Assembly: GCA_016789705.1 (NCBI GenBank)
Contig: JAEUQR010000024.1
Span: 1-32,595 of the forward strand
DNA: 32,595 bases
Direction of reading: 5' to 3'
Source: Acidobacteriota bacterium
GTDB lineage: Bacteria; Acidobacteriota; Vicinamibacteria; Vicinamibacterales; UBA2999
The translations under genes and the position numbers were made by a program. The notes beneath the pieces are model-generated. The model saw only the letters and a list, made by a program, of their open reading frames with translations, did no database searches and was not told where the DNA came from. Below, one piece after another: positions 1 through 6,871 of the stretch; the first letter of the stretch is position 1; each line of letters opens with the position of its first letter.

Positions 1-2
1 TC

Positions 3-32
3 GTCGACGGCGGCGCCACGGCGGCCCTGTAG
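3..32 (+). CDS. possible 3' end of an upstream gene (partial)
   Basis: The first bases can be read as the last nine codons of a plus-strand gene ending in TAG at 30-32 (reading V-D-G-G-A-T-A-A-L). The stretch is too short to identify a family or to prove coding. The following 60 bases are plain GC-rich sequence leading into a strong ribosome binding site for the next gene. Confidence 0.2.
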   Translation, partial: VDGGATAAL

Positions 33-78
33 GCGGCCGCGGCGGCGGAGTGCGCCCGGGCCGCGCCCGGGCAGGCGC

Positions 79-87
79 GGAGGAGGT
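79..87 (+). promoter_or_regulatory. strong Shine-Dalgarno site for the membrane protein gene
   Basis: GGAGGAGGT lies five bases upstream of the ATG at 93. It is the best ribosome binding site in the window and fixes that start. Confidence 0.75.
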
Positions 88-92
88 GGCGG

Positions 93-938
93 ATGAGGCC
101 TGGTGACTTCTTCGATTTCGTGCCGCTCGAGCGGACGCGGCTGCGGACGGCGACCGCGATTGACCTGGCGCTCGGCGCCGGCTGCGCCGGGGTGCTCGCG
201 GCCTGGCTCGCCGGGCAGCCGGTGTTCTATTCGGCCACCTCGCCGGTGCTCTCGCCCTTCACCGCGCTGTCGCTGCTGCTGATGGTGGCCGTGCGCCAGG
301 CACAGCTCCACCTCGAGACCTGGCCGATGGCGCTCAGCCTGGCCATGACCGGCCTCGTGCTCGGCGGCAACGTGTCGTCGATGGTGATGCTGGCGATGAC
401 GCCGGCGGCGCTCTGGGCGAGTTTCCCCGGCCTCGTGCTCACCTCGGTGATGACGTCGGCCGGGCTCATCGTGTTCTGTGCCTACGACCTCGTCATCACG
501 CTGCGGCGTACGCCTGACTCGGCCTTCATCCTCGACGATCTGCTCATTCACCTCGCGCTCGTGCCCGGTGGCCTGAGCCTGCTCGGCTACCTGCTCGGCA
601 ATCCCACGTATCTCAGCGTGCACGCCGATCCGCGCGTCGGCATTTCACCGCTCGAGATGAGCTTCCTCGGCCTCTACGCAGTGGCAGCCGTGGTGTCGAA
701 CCCGCGCCTGTTCCTGTGGCGCTTCCTCGGCGCCGGCTGGACCAACCGCGCGGTGTTCGCCGTGCTCTTCGGCAACCAGTTCGTGGCGCCGCTCGTGGTC
801 GCGCTGCTGCTGGCGAAACCCGGCACGAGCGGTCCGGGCATCGAGCTCTTCGTGATGCTCGCCGGCGTCATCGCCACGATGGCGTTCCTGCTGCTGCAGG
901 CGCGTCACGCCCCGCGCGCCGCCGGCGCCGCCACGTAG
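93..938 (+). CDS. polytopic integral membrane protein, unknown function
   Basis: This 281-residue protein is almost entirely hydrophobic, with about eight or nine membrane segments separated by short polar loops. The start is fixed by a strong Shine-Dalgarno. After a short cytoplasmic N-terminus (roughly residues 1-20), segments near 21-42 and 52-68 flank a loop reading SATSPVLSPFTALSLLL. That pattern recalls the membrane input modules placed ahead of histidine kinase, GGDEF or SpoIIE output domains. No output domain follows: the protein ends a few residues after the last helix. It may be a stand-alone sensor-type membrane domain, but this is an inference from hydropathy and one loop. It converges with the cupin gene on the other strand. 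No specific family is recognised. Confidence 0.8.
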   Translation: MRPGDFFDFVPLERTRLRTATAIDLALGAGCAGVLAAWLAGQPVFYSATSPVLSPFTALSLLLMVAVRQAQLHLETWPMALSLAMTGLVLGGNVSSMVMLAMTPAALWASFPGLVLTSVMTSAGLIVFCAYDLVITLRRTPDSAFILDDLLIHLALVPGGLSLLGYLLGNPTYLSVHADPRVGISPLEMSFLGLYAVAAVVSNPRLFLWRFLGAGWTNRAVFAVLFGNQFVAPLVVALLLAKPGTSGPGIELFVMLAGVIATMAFLLLQARHAPRAAGAAT

Positions 939-947
939 GCCGGGACG

Positions 948-1271
948 TCAGCTCCGCAGGTCCTCGCGCACCGGCGAGAAGACGTCGAGCACGCGCGAGG
1001 CGACCACGGCCCGTCCGCTGTGTGGCACGTGGCCGGGAATCGCGTAGACGGTGCCCGGCGTGAGCCGCACGGTCTCGCCGCCGGCCGTGAGTTCGAGCTC
1101 GCCTTCGAGCACGATCACCGTCTGCTCGTGCGGATGCTGATGTTCGGGAAACGACGCGCCGGCCTCGCACTGCACGAACGACTGCGTGACGAACGGCGTG
1201 TGCACGAGACGCGCCGTGAAGCCGGGGAAGAGGTCGCGGGAGGGCAGGGCGTCGAGCGCGTAGAAGGGCAT
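948..1271 (-). CDS. small cupin-domain protein
   Basis: Single-domain cupin of about 107 residues. Cupin motif 1 is visible as PEHQHPHEQTVIVLEGELEL, with His residues and a Glu in metal-ligand positions, and motif 2 as PGTVYAIPGHVPHSG with a His ligand. The fold is a small beta-barrel that usually binds one divalent metal; the substrate cannot be told. The ATG at 1271 (M-P-F-Y) is preferred because a -10-like TATGCT sits eight bases upstream; an in-frame start 13 codons earlier would add an Arg/Cys-rich tail. The gene is divergent from the lytic transglycosylase gene and convergent with the membrane protein. Confidence 0.8.
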   Translation of the reverse strand: MPFYALDALPSRDLFPGFTARLVHTPFVTQSFVQCEAGASFPEHQHPHEQTVIVLEGELELTAGGETVRLTPGTVYAIPGHVPHSGRAVVASRVLDVFSPVREDLRS

Positions 1272-1330
1272 GATGCCGAAGCATAGCCCGCACGCTGCCC
1301 GCCGCCGCATGGCACAATGACGGCATCGTC

Positions 1331-2383
1331 ATGGCGACGCCCGTGCCCCTCGCTCGACCTGGCGCCCGCCTCGCGGCCGCGCTCTCCGGCCTCGCGCTCG
1401 CCGGCGTGATGCTCTCGGCGCAGGCGCCGGTCGAGCCAGCGGCCGGCGACAGCGCCCGGTTCGTCGCGTTCCTCGAGGACATCAAGGCCGAAGCCGTGCG
1501 CCGCGGCATCTCCGAGGCCGTGGCCGCCCGGGCCCTCGACGGCCTCGAGCCGCTGCCGATCGTGCTCGACCGCGACCGCGGCCAGGCCGAGGCCGTGCTG
1601 CCGATCGACACCTACGTGCGCCAGCGCCTCACGCCGGCCACGGTGCGGCAGGCGCAGCGGATGGCCACCACGCACCGCGCCGTGCTCGAGAAGGTGGGGA
1701 AGACCTACGGCGTGCAGCCACGCTACCTCGTGGCCGTCTGGGGGCTCGAGTCGAACTTCGGCCGCTTCACCGGCGTGCGGCCTACCGTGCAGGCGCTGGC
1801 CACGCTCGCCTTCGACGGCCGCCGCGGCGAACTCTTCAGGAGCGAACTCTTCGACGCCCTGCGCATCGTGGAGCGCGGCCACATCGACCTCGAGCGGCTC
1901 AAGGGCTCATGGGCCGGCGCCATGGGGCAGCCGCAGTTCATGCCGTCGAGCTACCTGAAGTACGCGGAAGACTTCGACGGCGACGGCACGCGCGACATCT
2001 GGTCGAATCAGGCGGATGTGTTCGCCTCGATCGCCAACTACCTCAAGGCGTACGGCTGGGATGGCGAAGCCACGTGGGGCCGGCAGGTGCGCCTGCCGGG
2101 CCCGGTGGCCGAGCTGGCCGAACGCGCTGGTTCGCGCGGTGAAGGCTGCCGCGCCGAGCGCGCGCTGACGCGCCGCCGGTATCTGGCCGAATGGCAGGCA
2201 ATGGGCGTGCGCACGGCCGAGGGCCGCGACCTGCCGGCCGTGGAGCGGCAGGCGTCGCTGCTCGACGCCGGCGGTCGCCAGTTCCTCGTGTACGCGAACT
2301 ACGAGGCCATCCTCGGTTACAACTGCGCCAACGCGTATGCGCTCAGCGTGGCGATGCTCGGCGATCGCATCTCCCTGCCATGA
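1331..2383 (+). CDS. MltB-family lytic murein transglycosylase (SLT_2)
   Basis: Exported 350-residue enzyme that cleaves the MurNAc-GlcNAc bond of peptidoglycan with formation of 1,6-anhydro-MurNAc. Residues 1 to about 31 form a signal peptide (hydrophobic core near 13-30, AQA-type end). The catalytic Glu is E140 in the motif VAVWGLESNFGRFTG. The family's second signature, GAMGQPQFMPSSYLKYAEDFDGDGTRDIW, follows about 50 residues later, then SIANYLKAYGW. The C-terminal block ending in ILGYNCANAYALSV is also typical of MltB relatives. Length is normal for a soluble or periplasmic MltB homologue; no lipobox Cys is present. The stop overlaps the ATG of a small membrane protein, so the two are probably cotranslated. 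Confidence 0.93.
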   Translation: MATPVPLARPGARLAAALSGLALAGVMLSAQAPVEPAAGDSARFVAFLEDIKAEAVRRGISEAVAARALDGLEPLPIVLDRDRGQAEAVLPIDTYVRQRLTPATVRQAQRMATTHRAVLEKVGKTYGVQPRYLVAVWGLESNFGRFTGVRPTVQALATLAFDGRRGELFRSELFDALRIVERGHIDLERLKGSWAGAMGQPQFMPSSYLKYAEDFDGDGTRDIWSNQADVFASIANYLKAYGWDGEATWGRQVRLPGPVAELAERAGSRGEGCRAERALTRRRYLAEWQAMGVRTAEGRDLPAVERQASLLDAGGRQFLVYANYEAILGYNCANAYALSVAMLGDRISLP

Positions 2384-2604
2384 GACAATTCCATCCTGGG
2401 TCCATGCCTCCCTCAGCCCCGTCCGCCCCACCGCCCTTCTGGCAGGTCATCGTCTCGGCCCTCGGCGCCGTCGCCGCGATGGTCGCCGCGCTCTATTTCG
2501 CCGGCCAGCAGCTCACGCCGATTGCGCTCATCGGCACGACGCTGTTCGTCGGCCTCGGCGGGCTGAGCTTCGAGCTGGCCAGGCGGCGCGCGAGCTCGCG
2601 CTGA
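2380..2604 (+). CDS. small two-helix membrane protein
   Basis: A 74-residue protein whose ATG overlaps the stop of the transglycosylase gene (ATGA). A Pro/Ser-rich N-terminus (residues 9-19) is followed by two hydrophobic segments near 21-40 and 47-63, then a basic tail (ARRRASSR). An internal ATG at 2404 is an alternative start. The overlap and hydropathy support a real gene. Function is unknown; position suggests a role at the envelope beside the transglycosylase, which is an inference only. Confidence 0.6.
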   Translation: MRQFHPGSMPPSAPSAPPPFWQVIVSALGAVAAMVAALYFAGQQLTPIALIGTTLFVGLGGLSFELARRRASSR

Positions 2605-2665
2605 CACGGCCCGCGCGGCCCGGCCGCGTCGCGGCGTGCGCGGCCCGCGTGGTAGTCTGAGCGGC

Positions 2666-3193
2666 ATGGATGCCAAGCTGCTCAAGGGCATGAACGAGCA
2701 CCTCAAGCTCGAATTCAAGGCCTCGCACGAATACCGCGCCATGTCGGTGTGGCTCTCGGCCAACGACCTGCCGGGCTTTGCCACCTGGATGCGCCAGCAG
2801 TCGGCCGACGAACTCATGCACGCGCAGAAGTTCATCGACCACATGGTCGAACGCGACCAGAAGGCCGTGCTGCCGGCCGTGGCCCAGCCGCCCTCGTCGT
2901 GGAAGACGGTCGAAGCGCTCTGCACGCACGTGCTGCAGAACGAACAGGCCGTGACCGCCTCGATCAACAACCTCTACGCCATGGCCGAAGCCGCCAAGGA
3001 CCGGCCGGCGATCGTGCTGCTGCAGTGGTTCGTCAACGAGCAGATGGAAGAGGAAGCCGCGGCGCGCGCCATCCTGGGCCGCATCCGTCTCGGCGGCACG
3101 ACCGGTGTCGGCCTGCTCATGATCGACCAGGAGCTGGCCAAGGGCGCGATGCCCGGCATGCCGGCGTCGCCCGACGCGGGCGGCGCCCAGTAG
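2666..3193 (+). CDS. ftnA: ferritin (non-haem, FtnA type)
   Basis: Iron-storage ferritin of 175 residues that would form a 24-subunit shell and oxidise Fe(II) at a di-iron centre. Ligands match the FtnA family: E16 in LEFKASHEY, E49 and H52 in ADELMHAQ, a Glu in the VLQNEQAV helix, and the LQWFVNEQMEEE motif that supplies the Gln/Glu of the third-metal region. The C-terminal GLLMIDQELAKG helix is also typical. The ATG at 2666 is chosen over an upstream GTG at 2636, because the extra residues are not ferritin-like and because TAGTCT lies seven bases upstream of the ATG and could be a -10 element. Length is normal. Confidence 0.93.
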   Translation: MDAKLLKGMNEHLKLEFKASHEYRAMSVWLSANDLPGFATWMRQQSADELMHAQKFIDHMVERDQKAVLPAVAQPPSSWKTVEALCTHVLQNEQAVTASINNLYAMAEAAKDRPAIVLLQWFVNEQMEEEAAARAILGRIRLGGTTGVGLLMIDQELAKGAMPGMPASPDAGGAQ

Positions 3194-3203
3194 GCCCGCC
3201 GCC

Positions 3204-3524
3204 GTGCAGGTGCGGCGCTGGAACACGGCCGCTGACGGTCCGCTGACCGAAGCCGCCCTGCGCGCCCGACTCGAAGCGCTCGGCTACGTCGTGGCGCGCT
3301 ACGTCTATCCCCCAGGCACGCGGTTTCCCGACCACGCCCACGACGTCGACAAGATCGACGCCGTCGTGAGCGGCCACTTCCGCATCGTCATCGGCGGCCA
3401 CACCGCCGCGCTTGGTCCCGGCGACTGGGTGGAGGTGCCGCGCGGCCGCCGCCACAACGCCACCGTCATCGGCGACGCGCCGGTCGTGAGCCTGGACGCC
3501 ATTCGGCTGGCCGCTAGCCGCTAG
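3204..3524 (+). CDS. small cupin-domain protein
   Basis: A 106-residue single-domain cupin starting at GTG, ten bases after the ferritin stop. The barrel shows FPDHAHDVDKIDAVVSGHFRI (His-x-His pattern of motif 1) and PGDWVEVPRGRRHNA (motif 2 with its His). It probably binds a divalent metal; substrate unknown. Spacing suggests cotranscription with ferritin. The last codons lie in a four-copy 7-bp tandem repeat, so the C-terminal residues may vary between strains. Confidence 0.75.
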   Translation: MQVRRWNTAADGPLTEAALRARLEALGYVVARYVYPPGTRFPDHAHDVDKIDAVVSGHFRIVIGGHTAALGPGDWVEVPRGRRHNATVIGDAPVVSLDAIRLAASR

Positions 3525-3533
3525 CCGCTGGCC
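3506..3533. repeat. four-copy 7-bp tandem repeat (GCTRGCC)
   Basis: Four perfect head-to-tail heptamers, GCTGGCC, GCTAGCC, GCTAGCC and GCTGGCC, run across the 3' end of the cupin gene and its stop codon. The unit is not a multiple of three, so slippage would change the cupin C-terminus. Confidence 0.8.
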
Positions 3534-3560
3534 CCGAAGGCCCGCGAGCGAAGGTCAGAC

Positions 3561-4490
3561 ATGAAGATAGTGATGTTCGGCGCGGGCGGTGTGGGCGGCT
3601 ACTTCGGAGGCCGCCTCGCGGCGGCCGGGGCGGATGTGTCGTTCGTGGCGCGTGGCGCCCATCTCGACGCCGTTCGCCGCGAGGGCCTGCGGATTGCCAG
3701 TCCAAAGGGGGACGTGCACGTCACCGGCATCCGGGCCAGCGCCGATCCGGCGGACCTCGGACCCGCCGATGTCGTGTTCCTGACCGTGAAGATGTACGAC
3801 GTCGACACGGCGGCGTCGGCCCTGCGTCCGCTCCTTGGCCGCGACACGATGGTCGTGACGCTGCAGAACGGCGTCGAGGCCACCGACATGGTGGCACGGC
3901 GGATCGGCTCCGAACACGTGGCGGGCGGCGTCGCCTACGTCGCCGCGGTCATCGGTGCCCCCGGCCTCATCCGCCACACCGCCCTCGACACGCTCATCGT
4001 CGGCGAACTGGATGGCGCGATGACGCCGCGACTCCTGGCGCTGCGCGATGCCGCGTCCACGGCGGGCTTCACCTTCACCGCGAGTCCCGACATCCGCCGT
4101 GACCTGTGGTCGAAGTTCGTGCGGCTGTCGGTCTTCAGTGGCCTGACCGGCGTGCTGCGCGCTCCGCTCGGCGTGCTGCGGGCGTCACCCCGGCTCATGA
4201 TCGTTCTCGAGGCGGCGGTGGAGGAGGCGCTGGCCGTCGGTCGCGCCCACGGCGTCGCGCTCGACGACCGGGTGCGCGACGAGGTGTTCGCGATGTACCG
4301 GAACATGCCGCCGCAGGCGAAGTCGTCGTTGCTCGAAGACCTCGAGCGCGGCAAGCCGCTCGAACTGCCGTGGCTGAGCGGCGCCGTCGTGCGTCTCGGC
4401 CTCGAGGCCGGTGTGCCCACGCCGACGCACGCGCTCGTCGAGACGCTGCTCGCCCCGTTCGTGCACGGCGGTGCGCCGCCGATGGTGTAA
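3561..4490 (+). CDS. ApbA/PanE-family ketopantoate reductase-like oxidoreductase
   Basis: A 309-residue cytoplasmic NADPH-dependent oxidoreductase. The N-terminus carries the Rossmann motif GAGGVGGYFGG (residues 7-17), K77 in VTVK and N103 in LQNG, as in 2-dehydropantoate 2-reductase, which makes pantoate for pantothenate and CoA. The C-terminal helical domain has the catalytic Lys at K185 (DLWSKFV). The two Asn that follow this Lys in E. coli PanE (Lys+4 and Lys+8) are L189 and S193 here. Paralogues with such changes are common and may use other 2-keto acids, so the symbol panE is withheld. The sequence GAAGGTCAG lies just before the ATG. The gene converges with the amidohydrolase gene across a GC hairpin. 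Confidence 0.85.
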   Translation: MKIVMFGAGGVGGYFGGRLAAAGADVSFVARGAHLDAVRREGLRIASPKGDVHVTGIRASADPADLGPADVVFLTVKMYDVDTAASALRPLLGRDTMVVTLQNGVEATDMVARRIGSEHVAGGVAYVAAVIGAPGLIRHTALDTLIVGELDGAMTPRLLALRDAASTAGFTFTASPDIRRDLWSKFVRLSVFSGLTGVLRAPLGVLRASPRLMIVLEAAVEEALAVGRAHGVALDDRVRDEVFAMYRNMPPQAKSSLLEDLERGKPLELPWLSGAVVRLGLEAGVPTPTHALVETLLAPFVHGGAPPMV

Positions 4491-4494
4491 CGGT

Positions 4495-4519
4495 CGGCCC
4501 GGGCGTCGTCAGCGGGCCG
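4495..4519. terminator. candidate bidirectional terminator hairpin
   Basis: Perfect 7-bp inverted repeat CGGCCCG / CGGGCCG with an 11-base loop, placed exactly where the ApbA/PanE-like gene and the amidohydrolase gene converge. There is no T-tract on either side, so intrinsic termination is uncertain. Confidence 0.35.
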
Positions 4520-6248
4520 TGAAGCGCACCCGCCCGTCGACGACGGTGAGCCGCACGGCCCCGTTGAGCAGCGCCGCCGGACTGGTGGCGCCGGTCGTCA
4601 GCGGATCCACGGACAGGGCCGTCAGGTCGGCGAGCCGTCCGGCGGCGATCTGCCCGGTGTCGGCCTCGGCGAAGGCGGCATGCGCCGCCCAGGTGCTGTA
4701 GCCACGCACGGCTTCCTCCGGCGTCATTCGTTCCTCCGGATACCATCCGCCCGCCGGCTGGCCCGTCTTGTCCTGCCGCGTGATGGCGGAATGCAGGCCG
4801 TAGAAGACGTTGTGGTCGGAGCCGGTGAGATCGGAGTTGAAGATGAGCCGCGCTCCGGCCTTGCGGAGCGTGCGCCACGCGTAGGCCCCCTTGATGCGGT
4901 CGGCGCCTACGCGCACCTCGGCCCAGCCCTTGTCTTCGACGGCGTGCGGCGGCTCCATCGAGGCGATGACGTTCATGGCGGCGAAGCGCGGGATGTCCTC
5001 GGGACTCACGACCTGCGCATGTTCGATGCGGTGGCGGCCGTCGCGGGCGCGGGCGTTCTCCTTCGTGATGCTCTCGAGGAAGTCGAGCGACTCGCGATTC
5101 CCGGCATCGCCGATGGCGTGCACGCCCACCTGGAAGCCGGCGCGCATCATCGCCGCGACGACGTCCTTGTCGAAACCGTAGCCGGCGCCGCTCACACCGC
5201 GGTGCCCCGGCATGTCGCTGTAGTCGGCGAGCAGCCGCGCGCCGCGTGAGCCGAGCGCGCCGTCGTAGTACGCCTTCACCGACCGCACGATAAGCATGTC
5301 GCTCGCCGCGCCCTGCGGGCCCTTCCGCTCCCACTCGCGGCACAGTTCCGGGTCGCGCGCCGACAGCATGACGTAGACGCGGATTGGCAGCTGCTTCTTT
5401 GCATCGAGGGCCTGATACCCGGCCAGCATCGCGCGGTCAACGCCGGCATCGTGCACGCTGGTGTACCCTGAGCGCGCCATTTCGGTCAGGCCCGCGAGGA
5501 GCTGGCTTTCGACCTGTGCCGGGCTGGGCGCCGGCACGGCGTTCGCCATGATCGTCGTGGCGCGGTTCAGGAAGATGCCGGTGGGTTCACCGCGGGCGTC
5601 CTTGCGGATCTCGCCGCCGACGGGGGCCGCCGTGGTGCGTGCGATCTTGGCGGCGTCGAGCGCGGCACGGTTGGCCCAGATGCCGAAGCCGTGCAGCGAG
5701 TAGAGCACCACCGGGTGGTCTGGCACCTTCTGGCTGAGCAGGCGCCAGTCGGGATACTGGTTGGCCCAGGCGCCTTCGTCCCAGCCGCGCCCGGTGATCC
5801 ATTCCCCCTTCGGCACCTTCGCCGCGTAGGCGGCCACACGATCGACGGCCTCGGCCTCGGTTGCGACGCCGACGAGGTCCACCGCTGAGAGCTTCGCGCC
5901 GAGTTCGAGGATGTGCGAGTGCGAGTCCACCAGTCCGGGCAGGAGCGTGGCGCCGCCGAGGTCCACGACCTCGGTCTGCGGACCCTTCTGCGCCTCGACG
6001 GCCTCGCGCGCGCCGACGAGCGTGATGCGCCCGCCGCGGATGGCGACCGCGGCGGCATCCGGACGCCAGCCCGACGCATCGTGCGGCGCGCCGGCGGCCG
6101 GCGTGCCGTCGAGGCCCGGATCCGGCCAACTCATCGAGTAGACCTTCGCGTTCACGAGCAGCAGGTCGGCGGGTGGCGGCGGCTCCGACTGGCAGGCGGT
6201 GAGGGCGGCGACGAGCGTGACGGCGGCGGCGAGACGGGACACGGACAT
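4509..6248 (-). CDS. YtcJ-type amidohydrolase lipoprotein
   Basis: Metal-dependent hydrolase of the amidohydrolase-3 (YtcJ-like) family, 579 residues. Residues 1-19 form a lipoprotein signal ending in LTAC with C19 as the lipidation site, so the enzyme should be envelope-anchored. Metal-site motifs are in order: LLPGLVDSHSH (HxH), GRGWDEGAW, VGVHAIGDAGN, RIEHAQ, and NSDLTGSDHNVFYGLHSA. It ends with the usual small beta-domain (GRLADLTALSVDPL). Members hydrolyse amides or other C-N/C-O bonds; the substrate cannot be deduced. The start is seven bases after the PAP2 stop, so it is the last gene of a three-gene minus-strand unit. Confidence 0.9.
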   Translation of the reverse strand: MSVSRLAAAVTLVAALTACQSEPPPPADLLLVNAKVYSMSWPDPGLDGTPAAGAPHDASGWRPDAAAVAIRGGRITLVGAREAVEAQKGPQTEVVDLGGATLLPGLVDSHSHILELGAKLSAVDLVGVATEAEAVDRVAAYAAKVPKGEWITGRGWDEGAWANQYPDWRLLSQKVPDHPVVLYSLHGFGIWANRAALDAAKIARTTAAPVGGEIRKDARGEPTGIFLNRATTIMANAVPAPSPAQVESQLLAGLTEMARSGYTSVHDAGVDRAMLAGYQALDAKKQLPIRVYVMLSARDPELCREWERKGPQGAASDMLIVRSVKAYYDGALGSRGARLLADYSDMPGHRGVSGAGYGFDKDVVAAMMRAGFQVGVHAIGDAGNRESLDFLESITKENARARDGRHRIEHAQVVSPEDIPRFAAMNVIASMEPPHAVEDKGWAEVRVGADRIKGAYAWRTLRKAGARLIFNSDLTGSDHNVFYGLHSAITRQDKTGQPAGGWYPEERMTPEEAVRGYSTWAAHAAFAEADTGQIAAGRLADLTALSVDPLTTGATSPAALLNGAVRLTVVDGRVRFTAR

Positions 6249-6255
6249 GGGTGGA

Positions 6256-6861
6256 TTACCTGGAAGGAACGCCGGCGGCGCTGAATGCGACGGCCAGCCA
6301 ACTGAGACAGATCGCGACGGTGCCGACGGTGTCGCTCGGCCAGTGCGCGCCCGGCACGATACGCGCGCACGCCGCGATGACGAGCACGAGCATGCCGGCC
6401 ACGAGCACGCCCGTGCGCAGGCCGCTCGGGCGCAGCCGCCACGCCAGCACGACGAGCGCGCCGATCGTGACGCTGTAGAGCGTCATGAACGTGGAGGGGA
6501 ACGAGAGCCCCGTCGGGTTGCCCATCACCGCCACCAGGTCGCGTGCCGGCCGAGGGCGCCCGAAGAGGAGCTTCGACGATTCGCCGAGCGTCTGTTCGAG
6601 CGCGATCGCCGCGATGACCACGAGCGCCGCCCGCGTGCCGGCCAGCCGCCACGCACCGAGCACGGCAATCGCCACCAGGCCGAACTTGAGCGGTGCGCTC
6701 GCGGTCGCGACCGCCGGCGCCACCCAGCCGGTGCCTGGCGAGACGCCCTGCACGGCGCGCGCTACGGCCGGGTCACCCGGCAGGTAGGGCAGGAAGCGCG
6801 CCTGCGCCCCGAAGACGATCGTGACGAGGAGCGCGAGACGGACGAGGTGGCGGGTGCTCAT
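6256..6861 (-). CDS. PAP2-superfamily membrane phosphatase with altered motif 2
   Basis: A 201-residue membrane protein with about six helices. PAP2 motif 1 is K97...R104-P105 (KLLFGRPRP) and motif 3 is R167, H173, D177 (ARIVPGAHWPSD), including the nucleophilic His. Motif 2, normally PSGH, reads P122-S-T-F125, so the usual general-acid His is Phe. Family members dephosphorylate lipid phosphates such as undecaprenyl pyrophosphate or phosphatidic acid; activity here is in doubt. The ATG at 6861 is preferred over a TTG at 6882, which would overlap the upstream gene; it lies ten bases after that gene's stop. Confidence 0.82.
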   Translation of the reverse strand: MSTRHLVRLALLVTIVFGAQARFLPYLPGDPAVARAVQGVSPGTGWVAPAVATASAPLKFGLVAIAVLGAWRLAGTRAALVVIAAIALEQTLGESSKLLFGRPRPARDLVAVMGNPTGLSFPSTFMTLYSVTIGALVVLAWRLRPSGLRTGVLVAGMLVLVIAACARIVPGAHWPSDTVGTVAICLSWLAVAFSAAGVPSR

Positions 6862-6871
6862 CGGCCCGTCA

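Noticed and set aside
2636..2665. GTG start adding ten residues to ferritin
   Set aside because: The added residues are not ferritin-like, and the ATG at 2666 gives the family's normal N-terminus.
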